Assembly: GCA_944320465.1 (NCBI GenBank)
Contig: CALUHO010000030.1
Coordinates: 1-38,678, forward strand
Direction: 5' to 3'
DNA: 38,678 bases
Source of the DNA: an uncultured Bacteroidales bacterium
GTDB taxonomy: Bacteria > Bacteroidota > Bacteroidia > Bacteroidales > P3
Shown piece by piece: positions 7,888-17,100 of this stretch; the first letter of the stretch is position 1, and every line of letters starts with the position of its first letter. The notes under the pieces were generated by a model that made no database searches, was not told the DNA's origin, and saw only the letters and a list, made by a program, of their open reading frames with translations. A program made the translations under genes and the position numbers.

Positions 7888-9870
7888 ATGAAACACAACC
7901 TATTATTACTCTGTGCGGCGGCGCTGGCAGTGACCGCCTGCACCCAAGACGAGCTTGGCAACGGTGTTTTGCCTGAAGGCGAATACCCGCTGATTATCAA
8001 CGCCACCAGCCCGCAAGCCATGACATCCCCTGTTTCCCTCGGCACAGTGGACGGCGACTGGCAGGGCGTTACTTCCGTAGCCCTCAGCGTGGGCGGCACG
8101 ATAAAGGAATACAACGTAACGGCATCCGATGCCGACGGCTATAAGACCGCCACGCTCTCACGCGAGAACGACCCGTTCTGGTGGACGAGCCGCAATGACA
8201 TCACCGTCAGCGCATGGTGGCCCTACGATGCCGCCAACATCTCACAGATGCCTGCCGTGAAGGTCGCTGCCGATCAAAGTACGCAAGATGCCTTTGCAGG
8301 CAGCGACTTCATTGCCGCTCTCAACAAGTCCGTGCAGTTCGACAACCCGACTTTGGAGTTCAGCCACCGCACGGCACGTATAACGGTTAATCTTGAAAAG
8401 GGAAACGGCATCACGGGCGTGACGGGAGCCGATGTCTATGTGACCGGACTCTCCACGGACGGCGGCAATCCGGCATCCATCAGCACCTACGCATCGGGCA
8501 ACGACACTTACGAGGCACTTGCCGCACCGCAGACCGTGAAGGCAAACACACCTTTCATTGAAGTGGTCTTGAACGGCGGCACCTTCTACTTCCGTCCGCA
8601 GAGCGACGTGGTGCTGACAGCCAATAGCCGTTACACTTACACCGTCCGTGTTACTGCCAAGGGGCTGGAATTGGCAGGCTGCACCATCACCGGCTGGACC
8701 GAGGGCGGCGGCGAGAGCGGCACGGCAGAGGATTTGGGCTTCACCTACAATGCGAACACCCGTACCTACTTGGTGTACAATGAAAACGGCCTGCTGGCAT
8801 GGAACGAGGCTGCGCAAAGCGACCTCTCGCTGAACTGCACCCTTACTGAAGACATCACCTTGACAAAACCGGCAACAGGCGAAAGCAACTGGACTCCGAT
8901 ATCGGGATACTCCGGCACTTTCGACGGCGACGGTCATGCCATCGACAATCTGACAATTAACACCACAAAAGAAAAACAAAGCTTGTTTTCCACTATAAGC
9001 AGCCCAGGCATCGTGAAGAATTTGACATTGAGGAATGTTCAAATAGAAGGAGGCCTGATGACCGGCGGTATAGCGGGTTATAATTTCGGAACCATTACTG
9101 ATTGCAAAGCATCCGGCAATATTAAAGGAACTACAACTGTCGGTGGCATAGCAGGAACTAGCTTTATGGGTTCTATTACCAATTGCAGTTTCGACGGTTC
9201 TGTCATTTCAGACGGTGGAGCTGCAGGGGGTATTTCAGGTAGCAATGGCAAAGGAACGACTACTGGCAAAGGAACCATCATCAACTGCCATTCCTCGGGG
9301 AGCATAGCTTTGACAGGAGAAGGGAGTGGCGAAAGCGGAGTAGGCGGTATAGTTGGCATAAACAATTCTGCAGGTATCATCATTGCCTGCTATTCTTCAA
9401 GCACGGTTCTATGTCCCGATGCCTCTGCTGTCGGAGGTGTGGTCGGCAATAATGACGAAGAGGGAGTCGTTATAGCTTGTTATGCTTCGGGAGATGTCGA
9501 GGGTTATCAAAATGCCGGAGGTGTGGTTGGATCGCATGAACATGACGCACAGCTTATCGCCTGCTATGCTACGGGCGATGTAGAAGGCGGCTTTTATGGT
9601 GGAGGCTCAACGGCAGGCGTGGTAGGCCGCATTTACCAAGCCATCGTCACGGCTTGTTATTGGAGCGGATCCGAAACTTGGGGGAGCGGTATCAGTTATG
9701 ATGACGGCGAAACGACAAAAGTAAACGGCAATGATGTCACTTGGACGGATGCCGTAGATGGAATGAACGCTGCTATCAATGAATGGAACGCATCTCATGC
9801 CGACCAAGCGTGCGACTGGACATACCAAACTCCAGATGCGAACACTCCGCCAACTCTGTCAGCCAAATAA
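7888..9870 (+). CDS. Fimbrillin-like lipoprotein fused to GLUG-repeat adhesin region
   Basis: A 660-residue lipoprotein (MKHNLLLLCAAALAVTAC, lipobox Cys18). Residues about 30-270 are a fimbrillin domain (VDGDWQGVTSVALSVGG, ITVSAWWPYDA, FSHRTARITVNLE, YEALAAPQTV) closed by GLELAGCTITGWTEGG. After a short linker, about residues 300-600 are a repeat region that opens with GTFDGDGHAIDNLTI and continues through GLUG-type units (GGIAGYNFGTITDCKASGNI, VGGVVGNNDEEGVVIACYAS), expected to form a right-handed beta-helix. Such fusions are likely minor or tip adhesins. ATG 7888 is preferred to ATG 7879 (MSDMKHN), since it starts the lipoprotein signal. The repeat region is visibly more AT-rich than the fimbrillin part. 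It is followed after 22 bp by a paralogue of its N-terminal half. Confidence 0.82.
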   Translation: MKHNLLLLCAAALAVTACTQDELGNGVLPEGEYPLIINATSPQAMTSPVSLGTVDGDWQGVTSVALSVGGTIKEYNVTASDADGYKTATLSRENDPFWWTSRNDITVSAWWPYDAANISQMPAVKVAADQSTQDAFAGSDFIAALNKSVQFDNPTLEFSHRTARITVNLEKGNGITGVTGADVYVTGLSTDGGNPASISTYASGNDTYEALAAPQTVKANTPFIEVVLNGGTFYFRPQSDVVLTANSRYTYTVRVTAKGLELAGCTITGWTEGGGESGTAEDLGFTYNANTRTYLVYNENGLLAWNEAAQSDLSLNCTLTEDITLTKPATGESNWTPISGYSGTFDGDGHAIDNLTINTTKEKQSLFSTISSPGIVKNLTLRNVQIEGGLMTGGIAGYNFGTITDCKASGNIKGTTTVGGIAGTSFMGSITNCSFDGSVISDGGAAGGISGSNGKGTTTGKGTIINCHSSGSIALTGEGSGESGVGGIVGINNSAGIIIACYSSSTVLCPDASAVGGVVGNNDEEGVVIACYASGDVEGYQNAGGVVGSHEHDAQLIACYATGDVEGGFYGGGSTAGVVGRIYQAIVTACYWSGSETWGSGISYDDGETTKVNGNDVTWTDAVDGMNAAINEWNASHADQACDWTYQTPDANTPPTLSAK

Positions 9871-9892
9871 CAATGAAATCGGTTTTAGCCAT

Positions 9893-10651
9893 ATGAAACG
9901 AATAACCTTATTATACAGCGTCTTCGCCCTGCTTCTTGCGGCTACTGCCTGCACGCAGGATGATGCGAATCTGCTTTCCGAAGAAACAGAAGGCATCCCC
10001 ATGACCTTTACCGCCACAGGATTGACGCCCCCTGCCGTCGTCACCTTTGCCACGGTGGACGGCAACTGGGCGGGCGTGACCTCGGTTGCCGTCCAAATAG
10101 GCAGCGAAGTGAAAGAATACCGCGTGACCCACTCTGCCGACCACCTTACCGCCACCCTCAACAGCGACGACCCGCACTATTGGAAGGCAACGGATATCGT
10201 TACCGTATCGGCATGGTGGCCCTACACCGAGGGTGAGACCGCGATGCCCGCCGTGATAGTGCAGGCAGACCAGCGCGGCAACGGCTATGCCAAGAGCGAC
10301 CACATCGCCGTGGTGGAAAAGCAGCTGAGCTACAACGAAGGCACACCCACACTCGACTTCACGCACCGCACTGCCCGTGTCAGCCTCACGCTGTCGGGCA
10401 CCACATCGGATGTCAGCTTCGTGCGCCTGACAAACCTCTCCACCGCCAACAGCAACCCCAGCGAAATCATCGCCCGCGATGCAGGGAGCGGCACCATCTA
10501 CGAAGCCCTCGTAGCCCCGCAAAGCGTGGCTCAGGGCACGGCCTTCGTCAGCATCTCCACCGCCGGCGGCAAGACCTACGTCTACCGGATGCAGGCCGAT
10601 ACCGAATGGACGGCAGGCTCGGAATACAGTTACGCTATCGCGATACCGTAA
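9893..10651 (+). CDS. Short fimbrillin family protein, paralogue of the preceding N-terminal domain
   Basis: A 252-residue lipoprotein (MKRITLLYSVFALLLAATAC, Cys20). It shares ordered motifs with the upstream GLUG protein: VDGNWAGVTSVAVQIG, IVTVSAWWPYTEG, FTHRTARVSLTL, YEALVAPQSV and AGSEYSYAIAIP. It stops at the point where the upstream protein continues into the last strand (GLELAGCTITGW), so it lacks the usual C-terminal strand. That could make it an acceptor-only, end-capping or accessory subunit; this is inference. The start at 9893 is set by the signal peptide. It forms the end of the fimbrial locus and is followed by family A elements that probably end transcription. Confidence 0.78.
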   Translation: MKRITLLYSVFALLLAATACTQDDANLLSEETEGIPMTFTATGLTPPAVVTFATVDGNWAGVTSVAVQIGSEVKEYRVTHSADHLTATLNSDDPHYWKATDIVTVSAWWPYTEGETAMPAVIVQADQRGNGYAKSDHIAVVEKQLSYNEGTPTLDFTHRTARVSLTLSGTTSDVSFVRLTNLSTANSNPSEIIARDAGSGTIYEALVAPQSVAQGTAFVSISTAGGKTYVYRMQADTEWTAGSEYSYAIAIP

Positions 10652-10691
10652 AGTGCACTTAAAAAGTATTTTTGCGCAGATAATCCCGACG

Positions 10692-10742
10692 CTAAAAATG
10701 ATTTAGAGGGTGCAAACTTCGCAACGAAGTAGATGCACCCTC
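10692..10742. repeat. Family A mini-element A2 (core deleted)
   Basis: It begins with the same arm as A3 (CTAAAAATGATTTAGAGGG then TGCA) but runs almost directly into TTCGCAACGAAGTAGATGCA and CCCTC, forming a compact hairpin GAGGGTGCA ... TGCACCCTC. About 35 bp of upstream flank (TTAAAAAG ... GCGCAGATAATCC) is also repeated before A3, with a period of 90 bp. It therefore looks like an internally deleted tandem copy. Confidence 0.75.
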
Positions 10743-10781
10743 TTATACATTAAAAAGCATTTTGCGCAGATAATCCTGACA

Positions 10782-10910
10782 CTAAAAATGATTTAGAGGG
10801 TGCAGATACGAGGCGTCGAAGCGCAGCGCGGCGCGGGAGCGTACTGAAGTACGTGACCAAGCCGTGCAAGCTTCGCAACGAAGTAGATGCACCCTCTAAA
10901 TCATTTTTAG
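10782..10910. repeat. Family A palindromic element A3
   Basis: Perfect 23-bp terminal inverted repeats lie at 10782-10804 and 10888-10910, enclosing GATACGAGGC ... GGGAGCGTACTGAAGTACGTG ... CGCAACGAAGTAGA. It lies between two convergent genes, and the right arm covers the TAA stop (10907-10909) of the peptidase gene. It probably serves as a two-way terminator; the repeat family is defined by comparison with A1, A4, A5 and A6 in this window. Confidence 0.85.
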
Positions 10911-12295
10911 AACATGTAATCCCACATAGGGAGAGATACCGGCTTCGTCCCCAACGCCTCCACCGCTCTTTCGTCCAGATAGGCCTTGCGGATTACCAGC
11001 CGGAACATGTATTCATCGAACCAGTCGTCGGTAAAGGTGATGTAGCCCTCATGACCGGCGGAAGGCCCCCAGCTGTTCTCGAATTCCCATTTGACCGGGT
11101 TCTCGTTGGAATCCACATCGCAGCCCACCAAAGTCATCGCATGCGAAGAACCGCTCTGGCGGCTGAGGATACGGTCGGCCTTGGCCATCTCGAGTTCCAC
11201 GCCGAAAAGCGATTCGTAATCGTACATGGTCGGGTCGGAAATCCCCTCGGCCACATTGAACTGCTTGCCCACATCGCAGGAAGCGTACATGGCCTCGTTG
11301 TTCTTGATCGAAGCCAAAGCCGCCTTCTTGATATCCTCGTTGGGCAGGTTCAGGTAAACCCAGTTCAGCCCCTCGTAGGAGTTCCGGTAGTTCTGGATCT
11401 CGTATAACTTGTAATAAGGCCGGGTCGGGTCGTTCATGATCATGATGTAATTGTCGGGCGTATAGCCTTCGGGCGTGATTTCCGCATAGAACTGCATCGG
11501 CGTGTAATCCTTCAGCTCCCTGATATTCCCGTCCAAGTCCTTGTAACGCCAGGTGAATGTGGTCGGCGGTTCGCCAAGGCACAAAGCCAGAATCCGGTAG
11601 GCATCCTCCAAGCCCTCCATCTTGCGCTCGCGCAAAGCCGCCGTCTTGGCTCCGTCGGCCGCCATGTGACGGATTTCCATGCCCGTGCGGCGCAAGCTCT
11701 CGTTCAGAATCGACACCATCTGGTTGGTGTTGTCGGAATGCTCGGTTTCCGGCATCACTTCGGCCGGAACCACTCCGTACTTGGTAGCCAGGTTGTAATA
11801 CAGGTTCCATACCCCGCCATCATTGACCGGCGAAGCGAACAACGTCATCACTTCCCTATCCCCTTGGTCGGTCTTGGCCGTGCGGATCACGTTTTCGAGG
11901 AAAAGGTTCGACTTTTCCAGCATATCATAGAAATAGAGGTAGTTATGCGAAAAATCGAATTCCCCGACATTGTACTTCTCCATGATGCCCGGCCGCAGCA
12001 CGTTCATCGAAGTGAACATCCAGCAACGTCCCGACTGCTTCTGGTCGGTAATACCCTTCACATTGACCCGGTACTTGAAATAATGATCGATCTTTCCCTG
12101 CAATTCCCGGTTGAGCGCGCAGGACTTGATATTCTTGTCGGCCGTCAGCACGTTCTGGATCGCCCGCGTCGGCGCATCCAGCACGAAACTTTCCTGTAAA
12201 CGGGACAGCTCCTCCGTCCCGATAGTCTGGGCCTGAAGCATCCCGCCTCCGCCCAAGGCCGCCAAAACGGCCATAGCAAAAATGTTCTTCTTCAT
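10907..12295 (-). CDS. Secreted C1-family cysteine peptidase (PepC/bleomycin hydrolase-like)
   Basis: A 462-residue protein with signal peptide MKKNIFAMAVLAALGGGGML, then QAQ. The papain-like triad is visible: Cys91 in DQKQSGRCWMF, His385 in SGSSHAMTLVG and Asn407 in FENSWG. Size and motifs match the C1B aminopeptidase/bleomycin hydrolase group, which trims peptides; cytoplasmic relatives are hexamers, whereas this one is exported and so probably acts in the periplasm or on the surface. The start at 12295 is chosen because the signal peptide begins there; a longer frame to 12340 adds 15 unlikely residues. It lies downstream of mazG on the same strand but is separated by 308 bp and an A4 palindrome, so it probably has its own promoter, which I could not identify. 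The stop codon overlaps element A3. Confidence 0.88.
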   Translation of the reverse strand: MKKNIFAMAVLAALGGGGMLQAQTIGTEELSRLQESFVLDAPTRAIQNVLTADKNIKSCALNRELQGKIDHYFKYRVNVKGITDQKQSGRCWMFTSMNVLRPGIMEKYNVGEFDFSHNYLYFYDMLEKSNLFLENVIRTAKTDQGDREVMTLFASPVNDGGVWNLYYNLATKYGVVPAEVMPETEHSDNTNQMVSILNESLRRTGMEIRHMAADGAKTAALRERKMEGLEDAYRILALCLGEPPTTFTWRYKDLDGNIRELKDYTPMQFYAEITPEGYTPDNYIMIMNDPTRPYYKLYEIQNYRNSYEGLNWVYLNLPNEDIKKAALASIKNNEAMYASCDVGKQFNVAEGISDPTMYDYESLFGVELEMAKADRILSRQSGSSHAMTLVGCDVDSNENPVKWEFENSWGPSAGHEGYITFTDDWFDEYMFRLVIRKAYLDERAVEALGTKPVSLPMWDYMF

Positions 12296-12510
12296 ATCGT
12301 TTCTTTTATTTTTCACGAACCTATCGCCGCAAATCGTCACTCCTTTCGCCCCGCAAACCTCGACACCAACCCGTCATCTTCCTCCAACAGCCGGCCTCCC
12401 TCTAACATCCAATCCCCCGGCACACCTCAGACGGCAAGTCAGAACGGGAAAAGCCTGGCATCAACCGACCTGAGGTCCACCAATAAAGCACCTTACGCAC
12501 CAAGCACCGG
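12296..12510. other. Intergenic stretch with a relict of the A4 arm
   Basis: No gene is supported here. At 12432-12453 a segment (CGGCAAGTCAGAACGGGAAA then AG) resembles the A4 left arm (CGGCGCGTCAGAACGGGTAA then G), suggesting a third, decayed copy of the sequence found at the mazG 3' end. ACCTCAG/CTGAGGT flank this relict as a short inverted repeat. No TAnnTTTG-type promoter was found for the peptidase gene. Confidence 0.5.
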
Positions 12511-12625
12511 GGCGGCGCGTCAGAACGGGTAAGATGCGAAGCGGACGAGGGAGCGGACTCAACGTACGAGACCGAGTTCGCAGCCCGAAAGCAATGAAGC
12601 AGCTTACCCGTTCTGACGCGCCGCT
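12511..12625. repeat. Family A palindromic element A4, one arm encoding the MazG C-terminus
   Basis: The arms at 12512-12533 and 12603-12624 are perfect 22-bp inverted repeats. The inner part keeps the family landmarks GGGAGCGGACT, a GTACG centre and GAAGCAG. The right arm is the last six codons plus the TAA stop of mazG; the left arm is an inverted copy of that coding sequence. The arm sequence is unrelated to those of A1 and A3. Confidence 0.85.
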
Positions 12626-13518
12626 TTACCACAGGCCGCCAATTTAGCCTCGCACCAATAAGCATCCATTTCCTCCAACGTCATATCATGCAGCGACTTC
12701 CCCTTCTGTATAGTCTGTTCCTCCATATAGGTAAAGCGCTGGATGAACTTCCGGTTGGTATGCTCCAAGGCATCCTCCGGGTTCAGCTTGAGGAAGCGGG
12801 CATAGTTGATCAGCGCGAAGAACACATCCCCAAGCTCCGACAGCACTCTTTCCCTCTGCTGCGCCAAAAAAACTTCCGGCTTGGCGGAATCGGACACCTC
12901 GCCCCCATCCCCTGCCGGCACGTTCGCTTTCAATTCATCCATCTTCCTCACTTCCACCTGCAGCTCGCCCAACTCCTCCTGTACCTTGTCCCAGACCTGC
13001 GAACGCTTATCCCAGTCGAAGCCCACGCCCCGCGCCTTGTCCTGAATCCGGTAAGCCTTGATCATGGCCGGCAAGGACGAAGGCACGCCCGAGAGGACCG
13101 TATGCTTCTTACCTTCCTGGAGCTTGATTTCTTCCCAGTTCTTCTTCACATCCTCGGCCGTCTTGGCCTCCACCTCGCCAAAAATATGCGGATGCCGACG
13201 AATCAACTTATCACACAAAGCATTGCAGACATCCGTAAAATCGAATTTCCCCTCTTCCTCTCCCAATTCGGCATAAAAGGCAATATGCAGCAGCACATCC
13301 CCCACCTCTTTCTTGATATCCTCGTAATCCTTGTTCACGATCGCATCCGACAGTTCGAAAGTTTCCTCGATTGTCAACGTCCGCAAGGTGTCGAAAGTCT
13401 GCTTCTTGTCCCACGGACACTGCTTGCGCAGCAGTTTCAGAATCCGCAACAGGCGGGCGATTCCCTCTTCGGGCGTCTTAGCCGCATCCTGGTTCGGCAA
13501 AAGGTTTTCCAAACTCAT
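12604..13518 (-). CDS. mazG: Nucleoside triphosphate pyrophosphohydrolase MazG
   Basis: A 304-residue protein with two tandem MazG domains. The first shows CPWDKKQTFDTLR, then the metal-binding EExxE (Glu51, Glu52, Glu55) and ExxD (Glu71, Asp74). The second has EELGELQVEV and SELGDVFFALIN. It hydrolyses non-canonical and ordinary NTPs to NMP and pyrophosphate in the cytoplasm, cleaning nucleotide pools and influencing the stringent response. An extra segment of about 20 residues (roughly 195-217, PAGDGGEVSDSAKPE) splits the second domain, making it longer than the usual 260-270 residues. The gene follows plsY by 7 bp and is probably co-transcribed. Its last codons form one arm of element A4. 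Confidence 0.92.
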   Translation of the reverse strand: MSLENLLPNQDAAKTPEEGIARLLRILKLLRKQCPWDKKQTFDTLRTLTIEETFELSDAIVNKDYEDIKKEVGDVLLHIAFYAELGEEEGKFDFTDVCNALCDKLIRRHPHIFGEVEAKTAEDVKKNWEEIKLQEGKKHTVLSGVPSSLPAMIKAYRIQDKARGVGFDWDKRSQVWDKVQEELGELQVEVRKMDELKANVPAGDGGEVSDSAKPEVFLAQQRERVLSELGDVFFALINYARFLKLNPEDALEHTNRKFIQRFTYMEEQTIQKGKSLHDMTLEEMDAYWCEAKLAACGKAARQNG

Positions 13519-13525
13519 TGTATTC

Positions 13526-14167
13526 CTATTTTACTCCTTCTTTCTTCTTCCCTAAACTCAGCTTCGATTCCTTCCCGTGCAGCAGGCGGCCTATGTTCTT
13601 GCGGTGCGTAATCACGATGAATACCGCAATGAACACCGCAAAGCACCGCAGGACCACATTCTCCTGACCAAACACAAAGATATCCAAAAACGGGAACAGC
13701 ACCGCCGCCGTAATCGAAGCCAATGACACATAACGGGTGGCCAGAAACACCAGAAGGAACACCGCCACCGCCGAAAGCAAGGCCTCCGGATAAATGGCCA
13801 GCACCACCCCCATCAGCGTGGCAACGCCTTTGCCGCCTTTGAAACCCGTGTACAACGGGAACACATGCCCCAGGACCACGGCCAAAGCCAAGGCCACATC
13901 GAAATACACCGCATAGGCTTCGGTGGCCGGGCGCAAAAACAGAAAATCCAGGCTCACTGCCAGCCAGCCCTTGAAGGCATCCAACGCCAGCACCACAATG
14001 CCCGGCTTCAGACCCAGCACCCGGATCGTATTGGTAGTCCCTGCATTATGGCTGCCGTAGTCCCGCACATCCTTGCGGTAGAAGATACGGCCTATCCAGA
14101 CCGCCGACGAAAAGCTGCCTATCAGATAAGCCACTATGAAACCTGCTATCAACAAAAACAATTCCAT
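13526..14167 (-). CDS. plsY: Glycerol-3-phosphate acyltransferase PlsY
   Basis: A 213-residue inner-membrane protein with several transmembrane helices. It carries the three PlsY signature loops: GSFSSAVWIGRI, GSHNAGTTNTIRVLG and GHVFPLYTGFKGGKGVAT, followed by THRKNIGRLLHGKE near the C-terminus. It transfers an acyl group from acyl phosphate to glycerol 3-phosphate, the first step of phospholipid synthesis. It sits 9 bp downstream of the 1593-residue protein gene and 7 bp upstream of mazG, consistent with one minus-strand operon. Confidence 0.94.
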   Translation of the reverse strand: MELFLLIAGFIVAYLIGSFSSAVWIGRIFYRKDVRDYGSHNAGTTNTIRVLGLKPGIVVLALDAFKGWLAVSLDFLFLRPATEAYAVYFDVALALAVVLGHVFPLYTGFKGGKGVATLMGVVLAIYPEALLSAVAVFLLVFLATRYVSLASITAAVLFPFLDIFVFGQENVVLRCFAVFIAVFIVITHRKNIGRLLHGKESKLSLGKKKEGVK

Positions 14168-14176
14168 TTGACATTT

Positions 14177-17100
14177 TCAATATTGATTCCTTTCTCCCCA
14201 CTGTTCCTCAAAATTCCGGACAAAGGTATTTTTTTTCGAGAGGCTTGCCAAGAAAAATTCATACCTTCCATTCTTCCGTTTCGAACCGCGCAAATCTCCT
14301 ATGAACTGGTTCAATCCTTCATCCGAGGTCAAGACTTGCATGTAATTATTTGTATAACTGAAATAAATCCATGTGTTCCGCCCCGCTTCCATATAGATGT
14401 CAATCCTATCCCCACGGCGAGTCTTCTCCATGCAGACATAGGTCTTCATCATTTTGTTTACCGGATATCCACCAAGGGAAAGCAAGGCTGTCTTTCCTTG
14501 AGAGACAAAGGAACGTTCTTCCGAGTCCCACTTCAAAACCATATCCGGAAAAACGATAGAAGATTGCGCCAGCTCAAACGGGATATGTCCGAATACCCCC
14601 GTCAATTCCAAATCTTCGCGGAGAACCCGCATTTCCTTATCCGGGATATTCTGTTCCAGATACTTGACAACCCAATCGGAAGGTTTGATTTCCAATCCTT
14701 CCGGAACATTCTCTTCATTAAGAAGGTCAGCCATTTTCTTGCAGACCTCCGGACAAAGGTAAAAATCAAACATGCTCAAGGCTTCTACCGAAATCAGACC
14801 CGATGATGCATCTTGCGTCATTTTGCCATAGAACCTTGTCTCCAACGAATATGTGTTCAAGAGCAAATCAATATTCCCTGTGGCCGTAGCAAGGCAGGAC
14901 TTCAAATCCAGATTCATCACTACTTGCCCGATACTATCCGTAATCTGGTACGAACGGGCCGCCTTGGAAAAGCCCAACCAACCAGAAAGTTCTATATCAG
15001 GCATGTCGGAAACCAGCTTCCGCTGCAAAAACAACAACATCGGTTCGCGACTCCTTGTCTGGGTATAAAAACCGCGGCCCAATAAACGTCCTGTAGTGGA
15101 ACGTGTACGGGAATCCACGGGAATCCGCACCGAATCAGGATTCACATAAGCTTCAAACTGGATACCATCAGCCAAGAAAGGATTGCCTTCTTTCAAACCG
15201 ATAGATTCCGGTGCCGGAACCAATGTCTCCTCTTGTGCCTGCCCATGCTTTCCTTTTCTTGATTTTTCCCGTTTCCCCTCATCCTCATACTCAAAATCAT
15301 CATATCCTTCTTCTTCGATGATTTCTGCCGGACTTTCATCTTCATATTCAAAATCATCATATCCTTCCTCCTCCACTTCGTATTCAAAATCATCATAATC
15401 CGACTTCTCTTCCATCTGCATTCTTTCCCCCGGCCCAGGGAAAGCACAAGCATAGACCATACGGGCACTCCCCGAAAAAAACGGGAATGTCTGCCTGACA
15501 TCTACCGTTATCTTGCCTATATATTGAAAAGCCTCATTCAGCCACAAAACGGATGAATCTGCCAAAAGACGAGCTTCGGCCATAGAATGCCCCCCTTCCA
15601 TTGGACGTATTCCAGCAAAACGAATACCTTGCAAATCCATATCAGGCGCCTTGTAATCAAAAATGCCAGAAGCTCGGTATTGCTTGGATGAAAGCACATT
15701 GGCCGATACATCATGGAAAGCATGCAAACGGGTCGAATCCCCGAAATACAGCCTGGCACCAACCAACGGCAACAACATTCCGGTTTTGGAGACCGTCAAC
15801 AGATGGCCTGAGGGCCGAAACATGGCATCAGCCACTAACAGACGGCACACTCCAGAAAAATGAAGCATGGTATCCCTGCATGACAATTCCGAAGACATGG
15901 CGTAAAAACCCAAACTATCCTGCGCCCGGCGTGTAGATACAAAATACTCTCCCGGCTGCGTTGCATGGAACATCTCGGCGGCCGTCAAGGAATCCATGGC
16001 ATTCCATGGAATTCCAGCCAAACCTTCATGAACCATCTCCACATTGCCATTGTCCATGTCCCAATGCATCGAGGAAACATGCCCCTCGTACTGATTCCAG
16101 CCGAAGACTGCCGGCGTCCGGCCATCAACAGCATGGAAAGAACCAGCACGCTGCAACAAATCCACATCAAGCGCGTAATCATGGCTTTCCACAAAGCAAG
16201 ACCCTTGGATTCCACCCAATCGGAAACTGCCGGTGTCAGCCGAAAAACCTTGTGCCCGCACACTGAAATGCTCCGAACCCACATGAGCTTCGTCCGCCTT
16301 ATGAAAAACACCTTCCGCCATAGACAGAACAGGCGAAAATTCATAAGTCCCCTGCAAGTTCCACTCTTTTCCAAACACATGCAACAGAGAATCCTTTATG
16401 GAAGATGTCCTGAAATTCCCATTATGCTTTTCAAACTCGCAATGAGTCCATTCCCCTGCCATCTCGGGATATTCCGCATTCTGCCCGCGACCGGCTTCCA
16501 AAGAAAAGCTCCCGTACATGTCCATATCACCAGGCCGTAGCACCATACGTTTGGATGTGGACCGGGATGCCATGTAATCGAAATCCCCCGTTCCCCACAA
16601 GCCTGAATTATCCAAGGTGACCTTTCCCGAAAAAGAAGCCATTCCTTCATACGCCGGCCAGCCTTCTTCCGGGGAAAGCTGTTCAAAACCTAACGAGAAA
16701 TCGGGCATCACGCGCAAATCATCCTGCAAATCCGGCAGAATGCCTGCCGAAACCAAAGTCCCTCCAAAACGGATGCTGTCCATGTCGATGGTATTCAGAT
16801 TCGGCATCCGAAAAGGATCTATTTGGAAATAGAAGGAATCCGCCTTATAGACACCTCCTTGCACATAAGGTTCGTCATAATAGACATAAGAAGGCTGGGT
16901 GCTTTCCAACAGCGGGTATCCGGGGAAATCCTTGGCACCTCCTTTGTTTGACGGATCATCTATGTAAACCCGCCCGGCCAGATACCGGATTTTGGCAACG
17001 ACTGGACGTAACACCTCCTTCCCGTTTTCGATTACTTTGACCTCCAAGCCCAGTTGCCTGACATCGGCAATATCCACCTTGAAATCATCATAATAAAAAC

